DNA of 64,000 bases. Source: Isoetes taiwanensis. Its lineage: Eukaryota; Streptophyta; Lycopodiopsida; Isoetales; Isoetaceae. The stretch is from contig JAJEKV010000039.1 of the NCBI GenBank assembly GCA_021234155.1, positions 10,369,077 to 10,433,076 on the forward strand, written 5' to 3'. The first letter of the stretch is position 1. Every line of letters starts with the position of its first letter. Made by a program: the position numbers and the translations under genes. A model generated the notes under the pieces. It was given only the letters and a program-made list of their open reading frames with translations. It was not told the DNA's origin and searched no databases. This document shows positions 10,083 through 21,453 of the stretch, in pieces.

Positions 10083-13000
10083 ATAGGACAATTCTCAGTT
10101 GGAATGTGAGGGGGGTGCAGTCCTCTAGTAGTAAGAGGGCTAGAGTTTCTTTGGCTCTTCGTCAGCTTCATCCTGATATTGTTTGTATTCAGGAGCATAA
10201 GTGCCACAGGGGAGATATGACACAATTGATGGATATGGTTGGAAGACATTTTGCATCCATTGCCTCTTCCTCGGGGCGGTCTAGTGGGGGTACTCTTATT
10301 GCTTGGAAAATGAATGTTAATGTTACGTACTCCACAGCAGATAAGTATCGTCGTTGGGCAACTATTAAGTGGCTTGATGGAGGACAGGAATGGGGGATTG
10401 TGAATGTCTATGCCTCAAACCAAATATCTCAGAGAGGTGCTCTGTGGGCCACAATAAGAAACAAGATAAGGAATCTTGGTGGCTTGCAAGTAGCCTAGTT
10501 GCTACTAGGAGACTTTAATATGGTAGAGCAGGTAGAGGATCGCTCCGGCCCTGGTGCACAGATTGTGCAGGGTTTTGAGAGGGACCAATGGTCTAGATTG
10601 TTGCATGATATGGCTATGGTAGAGGTGGAAGGAGATTTGTCTTTCACATGGTGCAATAGACAGATTCGGGCGGGGCGGGCCTATGCCAGGCATGATAGAT
10701 GTTATGCCTCCCCTCGCACATTGGATGAAGTACCCTCTCTGCATAGGAGCAACATTCTTTCCACCTCCATTTCAGATCATTATCCTTAATTGTTGTGTAG
10801 CCAGAATACTTCTACCCCCAAACCCTCCAGAACAGTGTTTCGTCTGAACACCTGCTTCTTGACAGATGAAGTCTTCTCGTCTCATTGTCGGGACTTGTGG
10901 CTCAATACTTGCTCCTCTCTAAGTGGAATGGCAGGCATGGTGGCAGCATTGGCTAGGGTTAAACGTTTTGCTAAGGCTTTCAGTAGGCAGCGAGTTCAGC
11001 AGGAGCGACAGGAACTCCACTTACTCTATAGAGAGTTGGAGCAGATGCGGGCACAACCTTCTGATGGCATCTGGGAGAATGCCATACTGCAACAGATTAT
11101 ATCTAGAGCAGGTCAAAGTTAAGGAAGCTCAGGTGAAGTCTGGACTTACTTGCTGAAACAAGGAGACACGAGCTCTGTGGTTTTCTTTAGGGCAGCAAGG
11201 CAGCGTCAGTATGCAGCATCAATGGCATCCCTTACTTTGTCAGATGGTCGTAAATTGGAGGATCTTGATGATCTCCAGATGATCTTGACGCACGGCCATT
11301 TTTCAATGTTCTTTGCTAAGCAGTCTTTTCCATACGAGCAAGAAATGCAGGATCTGGTTTTGGCAACTGTTAAACCATCTATCTCGCATCATCAACATCA
11401 TAGTTTAGAATAGGAACTCTCCAAGGAAGAGTTAGAGGGTGCATGTATGTGCATGGCTAAGGATAAGTGTCCTGGGCTGGATGGTGTGCCTGTGGAATTC
11501 TTTCAGACTTATTGGGAATGGGCTGGAGAGTCAGTGTGTCAGGTCTATCTTGACTTGTTGCGCTCTCATGAAATGGATAGAATTCTTAATACCGCCTGCA
11601 TTTTCCTGATCCTTAATGTCAAACAGCCATCCACGATCAATGATTGGAGGCCTATTTCTTTGCTCTCCTCTGTGTATAAGATTATTGCAAAAGTTTTGGT
11701 AGAAAAGCTTAAACTGGTTCTAGCATCCTCTATTAACAAGGTTCAGTCCGGGTTTATCCCAGGAAGAAACATCTTAACTAATGTTGCTGCAGCTTATGAG
11801 GGTTTGTATTAGGCTAGGAAAACAGGTCAGGGAGTGGTTTATCTTAAGCTCGATTTTGTGAAGGCATATGACAGTGTGCACTGGGAGTTTTTGTCTAGTG
11901 TGCTTTCGGCTTTGGGTTCTGGTCCCCGTTTTACAGAAACAGTTATGAAGCTTCACACGTCAGCACGAGCTACAGTTGTGTGCTAGGGGGAGCTCTCCCC
12001 GTTCTTTTCGATGGGAAGAGGAGTTCGTCAGGGCTGCCCTCTAGCCCCATTTTTGTTTACCATGGTGGCGGAGGCATTATCACAATTGCTCTTGACTGCA
12101 GTAGATGAGGGAGTGGTAGATGGTCTTCGGATGCAGAACAACAGTCAGCAGATTTGTAATCAGTTTGCAGATGACACTTTCCTCTTTGTGGCAGCAGAAG
12201 AAAGCAATTTGCGTAATGTTAAGGGTTTGTTGGATACATTTTCCTTGGCTTCTGGTTGTCTTCTTAATTGGGGAAAGTGTTTGGCTCTGTGGGCTTTGGA
12301 GACGCCGCATCCACCTTGTTTGTTTCTCTTCCCTTGGAAGGTACTCCCAGTGAATGCATGTACCAGACTTCTGGGCATTCCTTTTGGGGGTGATATATCT
12401 ATGGGCGGTGTCTGGGATGAGATTTTGCAGGGACTACAGAAGCATCTGAATTGGTGGAAGGGTAGTAAGTTGTCGATGGCAGGCAGGATTACTGTAGCTA
12501 AGTCAGTGCTTTGTAGCACCCACGTATACACAGCGTCTGTTATGTTAGCTCAAGAATGCAAGGTTCAGGAATTGGATAGAATTGTCCGAAACTTTGTTTG
12601 GGGAGGGGCTGCAGAAAGAGCAGTGGTTAAAGTAGCCTGGTGGAAATGCCTCCGCCCTCGAGAGGATGGGGGTTTGGCAATCCTAGATTTGGCTTTGCAT
12701 TCTAAGGTGTTAGTTTCCAAGTTTGTTTGGAGTATTCTCCAGGAAGATGTGTTATCTCCAGGGGCAGCATTGCTTATACAATCCCTCGAGAATTGTGTGG
12801 CTTTTCACAAGCCATCTGTCCCTGTGAAGTTGCCTTGGGCTCTGCTTTACGGTTTGAGGTCGTTCTCACACGCATCACCTTTTCTCAAGGGTGTACTGCG
12901 GGCTTGGGAGCATGTGCGAGTGCTTTTCCAGGTAGACTATGCATTAGTATTTCATCACACTTCTCCTTTTCTGTGGGTTCCTCTGCCTCCGACATACTTG

Positions 13001-13971
13001 CTTTTGGCTGCCAGCTTGCACGCTCGGACGCAGGCCTGTTGGACTCGGGCTGCAGTCTCCACCTTAGAGGATTGGTATTGGCATGGCCAATTGGCTCCTT
13101 GGGAGTTTTTTCAGGCCCGCTTTCGGCTTACTGGCAGCAAGTGGCCTCCTGTATTCCATTGCATATTCCTGTTCTCCTCCAGGAAAGGGTGGTCTTTCAA
13201 ATTTGGAAGGTTCATTCGGGGGTCGATGAGTCATGTTTTGTTCGTTCTTGTTACCGGATGTTGGTTATTCATGATACTTTACCTCCTTCTGACAAGTGGG
13301 CACTGAAGCTTCAGGGTTCCTGTTGGCGCTCTGTCTGGACATGGACTTGAAACTCTCTCCCCCCACCAAAGGTTAGGGTTCTCTTGTGGCAAGTGGTGCA
13401 ATGCTGCATTAGGGTAAATATTCTTGTGCATAGATTTAAGCCAGTTGTGAGTTTTCTTTGCCCTTGCTGTGGCTCTCATCGAGAGTCCATTGAACATTGT
13501 CTAGGCTTGTGCCCACATTTGCAAGCTACATGGGATTGGGTCAGAGCATTGTTTCGGATCAGGATGTGTAGCCAAAAGATACTTCTTCATGTGTTTCCAG
13601 CTTCATGGTCCTCTCCTAAGAAGTAGGCTTTCCATCTGCGTAAGGCATGGTTGATTTGGTTGATTTGGAAACGGCGTCGTTTATGGATTTTTCAAGAGAT
13701 TCAGCAACTTGCAGCCTCTCTAGTTCCACGACTCAAACATAAGCTATTTTAGAGTTTTCTTGTGTTTACTGGCCTAGAGAAGACAAAGTTTTGCATCTGG
13801 CGAGATATTTTGCACATTGTAAATGCGAATGAGGAGTTTGTACAGTTATTACTAGAGGTGATTGGAAGTTTACGCACTAGTTTTTTAGTATGGAGTGCTG
13901 AGGTGTCTTTGTCCCTTCGGGGCATTCTTTTTCCTCACTACTCATCTTGTATCATTGCCATTCTTTTAATA
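10079..13971 (+). pseudogene. ORF2 of the outer L1: endonuclease, reverse transcriptase, zinc finger
   Basis: One frame holds from 10,079 to about 13,300 with nonsense codons at 10,496, 10,787, near 11,120, 11,411, 11,810 and 11,983. The endonuclease shows ILSWNVRGV, QEHKC, VNVYAS, LLGDFN and ISDHYP in order. The RT shows KDKCPGLDGVPVEFF, INDWRPISLLSSVYK, SGFIPGRNI, LDFVKAYDSVHW, RQGCPLAPFLFT and CNQFADDTF. After a frameshift near 13,300 comes KVRVLLWQVV and the zf-RVT-like CPCCGSHRESIEHCLGLCPH (about 13,460). The enzyme nicks DNA and copies LINE RNA onto it; it is now inactive. Confidence 0.85.
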
Positions 13972-14003
13972 TAAGTGTTTCAGTTCTTCAAAAAAAAAAA
14001 AAA

Positions 14004-14018
14004 ATCAATGGGTTGCCC
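14004..14018. repeat. TSD, 3' copy, of the outer L1
   Basis: Exact copy of 5,056-5,070, directly following the poly(A) tail. Confidence 0.9.
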
Positions 14019-15505
14019 AGTGGAACACTTATTGATGCGTCGACATCTTCACACCATTGTGATGACTATGCAAGTGCCAAGAATCGATGTTATGTGTGAC
14101 GTTTTATTATTATAGTGCTTGGTGGCACTATGTAAACCACAACCGGGATTATAAAAGGTCAACAAAATATGACTCCGATACATGAAACCTGCAATTGTTG
14201 TAAAATACGTATGGAAATATGTATCATATATGAGAATTAGACGATATATGTTTGTTACGTTGTGACCAATTTACTTTTATGTTTTGCTTTACAAAAATGG
14301 AATCCTTTATGGTGATTTGCGACTTCATTGACAAGAAAATATATGAATTAGATGATACAAATTTTAGTTAATACTCAACTATTTTATGAATTTTCAGCAA
14401 ACTCACAACATGAAAAGGCACAAAGGCAACCTTATGTGCTACAAAGGGTAGAAAACAAGCGAGTGGTCTTACTCTTAATAGAAACATTGTGCTGATAAAG
14501 ACCCACTCAAATATAAACAACTGAAATCTTCAATCCACCAAAACCCATAACATTGCAGAATTGTTAGATTCCATTTAAATAACCAATATGACCAAAACTC
14601 AAATAATGCAACTCGCGGTATACTACACCCATCTAACGCTAGATCACTAATACCCATCAAATGGCAGTTCACTAATAAGTAAGTATAATACTTACCTGAT
14701 AAAGACGAAGAGATAAAATCCTAAAGTAAAGGTTGAGGCATATAAAGCTATATTAACAATCTTATTCCGACCTTTTGCATAAAAAGAGAAACCAAATGCT
14801 TGCCAAAGAGCAATAAGAGGATGAAGGAGCTTAATAAATTGCATTAACAAAATGGAAGAGAGAAATTATGAAATGGATTAAATGATAAATAACAAAGGGG
14901 TTATGAAACCGATTTAGATGAATCTTTAAATTATTGCTAAAACTGTGCTTCTATAGCTAGTAAGAATATCCAAAATCATTTCAAACATCACGCCCAGTGA
15001 TGATTTTAGTGTCTTCATATATCATATTTGTATAAATAGTCGGGCGATTATTTTAGGACCAAAGAAAATTTCGAAGGCAATAAATAATACCTACGCAAAA
15101 TTTTTGTAGTATTTGTGGTGATAGTTATCCAGAAAAAAAAGGTATAGTCCTTGTGGCCATGTTAATGGCCTAAATTCCTTTTTTTTTATAACGTTGTGGA
15201 CGTACGTTCACCATTGTGTATGGATTATGGAAGAAGCGTGCAAAAAATTGCAAGTACGTCAGTCACCCATCCACCTCATTGACATGTCATTTCCACCCAT
15301 TGCCATATCCAAGCCAAATCAATCCAAGTGAAAAAGAAATCTACTCAAGTTACGCGATTATCCAGGTCAAGGTCAGATAGATCAAGTCATAGAATAAGTG
15401 AACCAACCAGATAATTGGCTACCATCATGATTGTAGTGTGCCACCTCAGGCATCATCATATAAATGCCACCTCACTACCAAAAGAAATTTTTTGTCACTG
15501 ATATT
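14019..15505. other. AT-rich intergenic sequence, nothing recognised
   Basis: No frame longer than about 65 codons, no repeat structure and no RNA gene signature were found. Confidence 0.5.
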
Positions 15506-16957
15506 GGCTAGACAACCTTCTTGTTTAATAAAAAAGCGCTTTGATATTAAATATGCTTCCTATATAACCAAATGCGTTTCAATTAAGTTCCCAAAATGTT
15601 GCACGGGTAGTTTATTATTACATAAGATTTAGTAAAGTTGGAGGGCGTATTGGTATGTGAAATCCGTAGAATGCTGATGTCAGCACATGGGGTTTGGGAA
15701 TTACATGGTCTTGTTTTTTTTTGTTGGCAGGGTTTCTTATTCCGGGTTTCTTTGTTTGGAAGGTAGGGTTCGTGGCAAATTTGTGCAGCAGGGCAGGGTG
15801 GCAAGGTTATGGTGACGTTCTTCCATAGTTCATGGCTGACTGCCTGGCCATGGCAGAGTTGTTCTGGCAGTGCTTTTCTATGTTCCATCCTTTTTTCTTA
15901 CTGTGGCTTTTCTTATTGTGCCAGAGCTGGCATGATCTTGTGCTGAGCTTTTTCTTGTTGTGACAGAGTTTTCTTCTTATTGTTATTCTTACTGTAGCAG
16001 AGATGGCCTTACGCCGATTTTAGGCATACAAGTCAAATAGGGAGCAGCCAGATTTACCTCTGTTTTCAGATGGCGGAAGCTGTGTTGTGAATGTAGACGA
16101 CCTGCTAATGGAGCGCCCTGAGTAATGGTAGGGCTGTTTCAGCTTTTGTTGATGTACCGAAGTACTTGTTGGTCTACCGTTTGTGGGCGGCACATATTAT
16201 ATAATATGCTGCTATTGTAATGTAGCACAGTTGGTCTGTAGTTCTTCATGTGTAGACGTTTGTGGGTAGCACATTATGTGATGTGCGCCTTGAGTTATGG
16301 CAGGGCTATTTCAGCATTTGTTGATGTACAAAGGTTTTTGTTGGTCTACTGTTTGTGGGCAGCACATCACATATAATATGCTGCTATTGTAATGCAGCAC
16401 AATTGTTGTGTAGTTGTTGATGTGAGATGGGAATGGAGCACCCTGAGTTATGGTAGTGTTGTTTGAGCATGATGTACACAGTTTATGAACCATAGCACAT
16501 GTGATGTGCTTGTGTTGTACTTAGATTCAGGTCAATTATGAGCAGACCTCATATTAATGAATAGCCACATTGGCATGCTGCATCTTTCCTTTTTGTAATT
16601 GAATGTAATCTGTTTAAATCTGAATGATGTAATTGGAAAATTAATCTCTTAGAAATCATTGACTTGGGGACCATTGTCCCCAAATCATAGTGTGACGTGG
16701 AAAAGGGGGTTTGACCCCATCTTATTTTCCAGCGGACGGGCCAGGATGATGGAGAGGGAATATTCTGGAGAATATCCCTTGCATCTATGGCCAGGAATGA
16801 GCGATTATAAGGAATGAGCGATTGTCGTTTCCGACATCGTGTTCAATTGTTCTAGTGTACATTGGTTTAACCAATTTTGTTATGTCGATATGTTTGGCTA
16901 GACAAAGTTCTTGTTAAAGCAAAAAGCTTATTTATTCTCCCTATATAACCAAATGCG
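15506..16957. repeat. Interval flanked by two imperfect direct repeats (~70 bp)
   Basis: 15,506-15,579 and 16,893-16,957 share GGCTAGACAA at one end and CCTATATAACCAAATGCGTTT as the other-end block. They could be decayed short LTRs of a non-autonomous element, or a dispersed repeat present twice. No primer-binding site or polypurine tract was identified. Confidence 0.35.
16108..16500 (+). repeat. Three degenerate tandem copies (~155-175 bp)
   Basis: Copies starting near 16,117, 16,288 and 16,441 share CCTGAGTTATGGTAG, then a GTTGATGTAC block (altered in the third copy); the first two also share ATAATATGCTGCTATTGTAA. Confidence 0.6.
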
Positions 16958-16959
16958 TT

Positions 16960-17920
16960 TTTACATTCAATTGTTTTGACAAACGTATAAAAGTAATAGT
17001 AGCAACTAATGTGGGTATGTGCCATGTCAAAGTTGCATTCATACACAACGAAGAATGTGATTTCTCTAATAATTATAGCAAGAACACTACTGAGCTTTCT
17101 TATTTCAATGGTATCAGGATCTGTATTCTGTATGCAGCTGCAATTATTGAGGACTGTCAATGGATGAACTATGTCATGTACTTGAAGAAATAATAATAGT
17201 TTTATTCGAATATTTCTGGTCTTCGAAAATGCACGCTTCTGCTTACCATAAACTCTGTCATTACATTAATGTATTGTGTTTCTATACATCCATAAATATG
17301 GCAATTTATATGATTTCGAATAACTGTTTCAATGGTTTTCTCGATAAATACTACTCATCTGGGATTCGATACGAATATGATTCATTGTTTTACCAGGATC
17401 TCCAAAACTTCACAATAACTTAGGGTTTGCATGCATCTACACTTCGATAACACAGTTTTCTTTCCGCAATCTCAATTCATTTCAAATCATCTGACGCACT
17501 GTTATTAATCTGCATTTTCTAGAAAGATCTGCATACCCAACTAAGTTGATGATGTCGACTGTAATGATTTTTCTACTTTAAAAAATCTAAAGTGATGCTA
17601 ACAATGTAAAGTTATTGTAAGCTTCTAACAAAATAAAAAAACCCAAATTTTCGTTGCATATTGCTTATGCACAGTCCAACAAATTTATCCGGATATCTAT
17701 GAGTTCGTATCTATGTTCATCCATACAACCTCTACACAAATTTGTGAGCTCACATCTGTGTTCATGCATACAATTCAAATCCATGACTACATCTCAAGAA
17801 CTTGTTTCTATTTTTCTGAAAGTTGCTTCTGCATTTTCGCTGCAGAAATTTTCTCACGCTTATAAATTATAATGTATAATAAATATAATATGAACCCATT
17901 TAACTTCCAAAAATTAACAA
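16960..17920. other. AT-rich intergenic sequence
   Basis: Two open frames of 60-87 codons (17,011-17,193 and 17,160-17,423) overlap in different frames and show no recognisable domain. I do not support them as genes. Confidence 0.4.
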
Positions 17921-17924
17921 TATT

Positions 17925-19792
17925 GGACAAACTATCTAACATTGCTGCGGAACTTCTGAAATGGGCTGGGCCTCCACTGGTGCTTGTCCTCATGACATTA
18001 TTCAGTAAAGCATTGCAAGAAGGCTTCCCTCCGCAGTGGACCACTAGTAGAGTTGTGCCCATATACAAGGCAGGGGACCCTCAATGCCCGGCCAACTATC
18101 GTACTATTATGGTCAACTCTCTGTTTGCAAAATTGTTGGTTGGCATCCTTGAGCAGCGGCTGACAATATGGGCAGAGGAGGCAGATGTGCGAGCTCTCAT
18201 ACGGGCAGGCTTTCGGCCCAGGCATTCCACCATTGATCATATCTTCACTCTGCGCACATTGATTGAGGATAACAGGAATCACCGACAAAATCTGTACTGT
18301 TGTTTTGTGGATTTCGCAAAAGCTTTTGACACAGTGCCCCGGGACAGGTTATGGGATAGACTGCGGCAGCTGGGGACCCCCCTTGACTTGCAAAATGCAG
18401 TATATAGCTATATCAGGCATGCTCAGGCCGTATCACATCGTCAAGACAGCCGGTAATTAGTAGTATTGGAGTGCGTCAGGATTGCCTCCTCTTCCCCACA
18501 CTCTTTGGCCTATACATTGACCAGCTGGAAGATTGGCTCTCTGAGCATGGAGGTGCGGGTGCCCATCTCATGCATCACACGATCCGGCAACTCATATATG
18601 CTGACGATGTCAACCTCCTGGCCTATACTCTAGAGGATATGCAACGTCACCTGGATGCTCTTGACACTTTTTGCCGATTCACTGGCATGCGAATTAACTT
18701 GGCCAAAACTAGGGTGCTGCTAGTTTCATCATCCCGTCAGCCAAGGCTTCCCTCATTCACTTACCAGGGACAAGATGTAGAGGTGGCTCTGACCTACAAG
18801 TACATGGGGATCGAGTTCTCTGCTACCACCCACTGGGATGCTGCCATCAGGTTGCGGGTCACGGCGGGTTGGAAAGCACTATATGCCATGCAGAACAACA
18901 GCCACAAGGCAGATTTGTATGCCTGGGGCCACCAGTCACACTTGTTTCGGGCCTTAGTCGAGCCAGTCCTCTTGTATGGGGTAGAAGTGTGGGGTCCGGT
19001 GATATCCCTCAACACCTGGAATGATCTCGAGCAGGTGCAGAAAGCCTTCTTGGCACGAGCCCTTGGGGTAAAGTCCACAGTTCCATACCAGATCCTACTC
19101 CAGGAGACAGGTTTTCTACCCCTTCAACGGGCTGCATTGGAACGCCATATCATTTACTTCCAGAAGGTGGTCGCTATGGGTGATACACATTTGTCCAACC
19201 TTGCTTTGGCCATGGTGATGGGTCCCCAATGCCTCAAAGCCTGCCGGAAGGACAAGCAAGCTCAGTGGTTCTCATGCTGGGGTGTACAGGCAAACGATGC
19301 GTACATGTAAGGACAAAGAAAGATCACAAGGCACTTAAGCTGTACCTAGATGCTACTTTCCTTCGCAAGCTCTGGGATGCAGATGCTCTGGCGCACGTTA
19401 AGCTGGCACACTATCAGCAGCAAGTCAATCCTAGGCTCACGAGAGGCCCATACCAGTACTTGTACACCCATTTGCCCATGAAGAAGCGTAGATTTATAGC
19501 TTCCATTCGCACGGGTGCATATCGTCTCCGCATTGAGACATGACGTTGGGCTCGGGAAGCACGGGAGGAAAGGCTTTGCCAGTGTTGCCACCAGGGCACC
19601 ATTGAGGATGAATGTCATGCCCTCTAGATTTGCCCAGCATTTGCCCATATCCGAGAGCGGTATGTTCGATTACTAGTGCCTCGCCAACCATTGCATGAGT
19701 TATTGAATACGGCGTCAGTGGGTTTCTTGGGGTCATACCTCCAGGAGGTTATGGATGCACGGACTCAATTGTGTCCTCCGGGACGGTATTGA
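17925..19792 (+). pseudogene. Reverse transcriptase and zinc finger, LINE family 2
   Basis: RT blocks in order: VVPIYKAGDP, AGFRPRHSTIDHIFTL, CFVDFAKAFDTVPRDRLW (catalytic Asp), then after a frameshift at about 18,460 GVRQDCLLFPTLFGLYI and LIYADDVNLLA (catalytic YADD at about 18,597). The downstream part includes YGVEVWGPVISLNTWNDLEQ and ALGVKSTVPYQILLQETG. A second frameshift near 19,300 leads into KRRFIASIRTGAYRLRIET and a CCHC finger, CQCCHQG followed by ECHAL and ICP (about 19,575-19,640). Two frameshifts and two stops indicate decay, though it is the best preserved copy of this family here. Confidence 0.8.
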
Positions 19793-19828
19793 ACTGTCCT
19801 ATACAATTGTACAGTGTACCAGCATACT

Positions 19829-19895
19829 TATTACTGCTAAGGTTTTTCCCTCAAAAACCCTTCGGGGCAGGGTTTTTTTAATCCTGTCAGTAATA
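19829..19895 (+). other. Conserved two-stem structure in LINE 3' UTR
   Basis: Inner stem AAAAACCC (19,853-19,860) pairs with GGGTTTTT (19,870-19,877). Outer stem TATTACTG (19,829-19,836) pairs with CAGTAATA (19,888-19,895). The same architecture occurs at 56,894-56,961. Such 3' structures are known to be bound by the RT of stringent-type LINEs. Confidence 0.7.
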
Positions 19896-19960
19896 CGCTT
19901 GCTGCTCTCTTTTTGTTTGGGTCCCATCGACCAATCGATCTCCGTAGATGCTAAAAAATT

Positions 19961-19990
19961 TATTCTATTCTATTCTATTCTATTCTATTC
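19961..19990 (+). repeat. TATTC pentanucleotide tail of LINE
   Basis: Six pentanucleotide units form the 3' terminus of the LINE at 17,925-19,992. Confidence 0.85.
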
Positions 19991-19999
19991 TCAAGCTAT

Positions 20000-21250
20000 T
20001 ACAAAGTATAAAATGCTAGATAAATTCATAAAAGTACCAGTAGATAAATTGCTCCGTTATATACTCAGAAGCTGCTCTTACAAACTGTTACAGATCAAAA
20101 AATGCTCTAAAGTAAAAAACATGCAGAGTAGAATAGTTGCTTCTCTCCCTTAGAAATTGCCTCAAGGAAAAATTATTACATTAAGGCACATATATATAAA
20201 ATTTTAACATGGTTAGCAAAAAGAAGATGAGAAATTGCATCTGATATAACGAAGACGAACATGTTGAGTCTATTCCAGCCAGACATTTTCCCTTTTCCAA
20301 GCAAGGCTCTTCTTCTGAGTACATTGGGAGATCTAAAATATTTACAAACTTCAAACCTGTGCAACTAGGTCAGTAACAATGGATGACCTGCCCTGTAACA
20401 TACTCACAGGCTAGTTTTACAAAATGCTACAGACTGTTACATGGCAAAAATGCTCATAAATAGAAAACACATAAGAATAATAGTAAATGAATTATCCTAA
20501 AATAGTAGATAAACTGCTCCAAAGTAGAATAAGTACATCTTTCCAGTGCACCATTAGAATTTGTTGTTTCCTTTGTGCTAACATGTCCTGGACGGACTCG
20601 GCCACCAATGGGGCGCACAGGAGGCAACCATTTTTCTGCCATAACTGTTGCCCGCAACAATGTGCAACGAGGATTATATGAAAAGAAAAGCAACTTGATA
20701 CTAGCAACCCATCGACTCTAGGTCAAAATTTACCCGCTAGACGCTAGAAAATAAACTGGTTAGTATGCCGATTGAAATCGATGGTAACAGAAAGGTCTTA
20801 TGGGTTTCCCATGCCGCAAGAGCCAGACTAACAAAAGCAGAACCACCATGGGCATTACGGAAATAAGGCAGAGATCGTCCTAAATTCTCCGATCATCAAT
20901 TTGCAAGGAAACGGGCCCGATCTTTGCCCCTCGCACATACAGGCAACCCAACCAAAGAAGAGATCCCATTCCCCCTTCCGCCCGGGTCCCATAAAATCCA
21001 CACCGTCCAACCGTCCTCAGGAGTCCCTCAAATCTCAAAATTCCACAGCCCTAAACAAAGAATACGCCACAATATTCTCAAATCGTGGCCTTCTATCTGC
21101 CCCTCCCCACGCTGCAAGGATTGCTTTATGGGCAACCCAAAAAAAGTCCAAGTAAACGTCAAAAGAATACTTATTCGTCTCCTGAAAAAGCCTTCAGGGG
21201 AATCGGAATATTCCGAGAATATCATCCTACAAATAAAAGAAAAGCAGCGC
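20000..21250. other. Intergenic region upstream of the ThrE-like gene
   Basis: Loosely repeated blocks at 20,005-20,130 and 20,395-20,550 share AGTAGATAAA(T/C)TGCTCC and ACTGTTACA. Minus-strand frames at 20,176-20,364 and 20,454-20,693 look somewhat protein-like (a possible acceptor precedes MAEKWLPPVRPIGGRVRP), but nothing is identifiable. The part from about 20,900 is more GC-rich and probably belongs to the promoter region of the downstream gene. Confidence 0.3.
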
Positions 21251-21257
21251 AAAAGCT

Positions 21258-21265
21258 TATAAAAG
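21258..21265 (+). promoter_or_regulatory. Candidate TATA box of the ThrE-like gene
   Basis: TATAAAAG lies about 190 bases before the chosen ATG, which would give a 5' UTR of roughly 160 bases. No other TATA box fits better in this interval. Not experimentally supported. Confidence 0.35.
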
Positions 21266-21453
21266 ATCTAGTTTAGTTATGTGATAACGGGCCAGTTATA
21301 ACCGTTAGTTCAAAGGTGTCTTCAGCCTAACCGGAATGTCTTCAGTGTTATTCCGCATTCGCATGCATCCATATGGACATTCAAATTCTAGAGCTGCAAA
21401 ATGCCAATCCCGCCTTTGAAGATATCTGTTGTTGAAGATTATCGAGAATTAAC

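Larger units (their letters stand above)
5071..14003 (+). mobile_element. Near-full-length L1-type LINE (outer), interrupted by a second L1
   Basis: Exact 15-bp TSDs (5,056-5,070 and 14,004-14,018) bound the element, and the 3' copy directly follows a poly(A) run at 13,990-14,004. Removing the nested L1 (5,590-8,305) and one copy of its TSD leaves about 6.2 kb: a GC-rich leader, ORF1 (to 10,082), and ORF2 with endonuclease, reverse transcriptase and C-terminal zinc finger (10,079-13,971). ORF1 stop and ORF2 start overlap as ATGA at 10,079-10,082. ORF2 keeps one frame for about 3.2 kb with several nonsense codons, suggesting a moderately old insertion. The nested element is in opposite orientation. 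Confidence 0.9.
17925..19992 (+). mobile_element. 5'-truncated LINE, family 2, with TATTC tail
   Basis: Homology to the LINE at 52.8-57.1 kb begins near 17,925 inside the reverse transcriptase and continues through a C-terminal zinc finger, a 3' UTR with a conserved double-stem structure (19,829-19,895), and a tail of TATTC repeats (19,961-19,990) in place of poly(A). Short-repeat tails are known for RTE/CR1/Jockey/I-type LINEs, whereas L1 uses poly(A), so this family is distinct from the L1 copies in the window. No TSD was identified. Confidence 0.8.

Noticed and set aside
11774-12531. Minus-strand frames inside L1 ORF2
   Set aside because: Antisense shadows of the reverse transcriptase.
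20454-20707. Minus-strand frames (79 and 71 codons), possible exon with acceptor and MAEKWLPPVRP start
   Set aside because: Two frames compete, no neighbouring exon or known family; too weak for a gene call.
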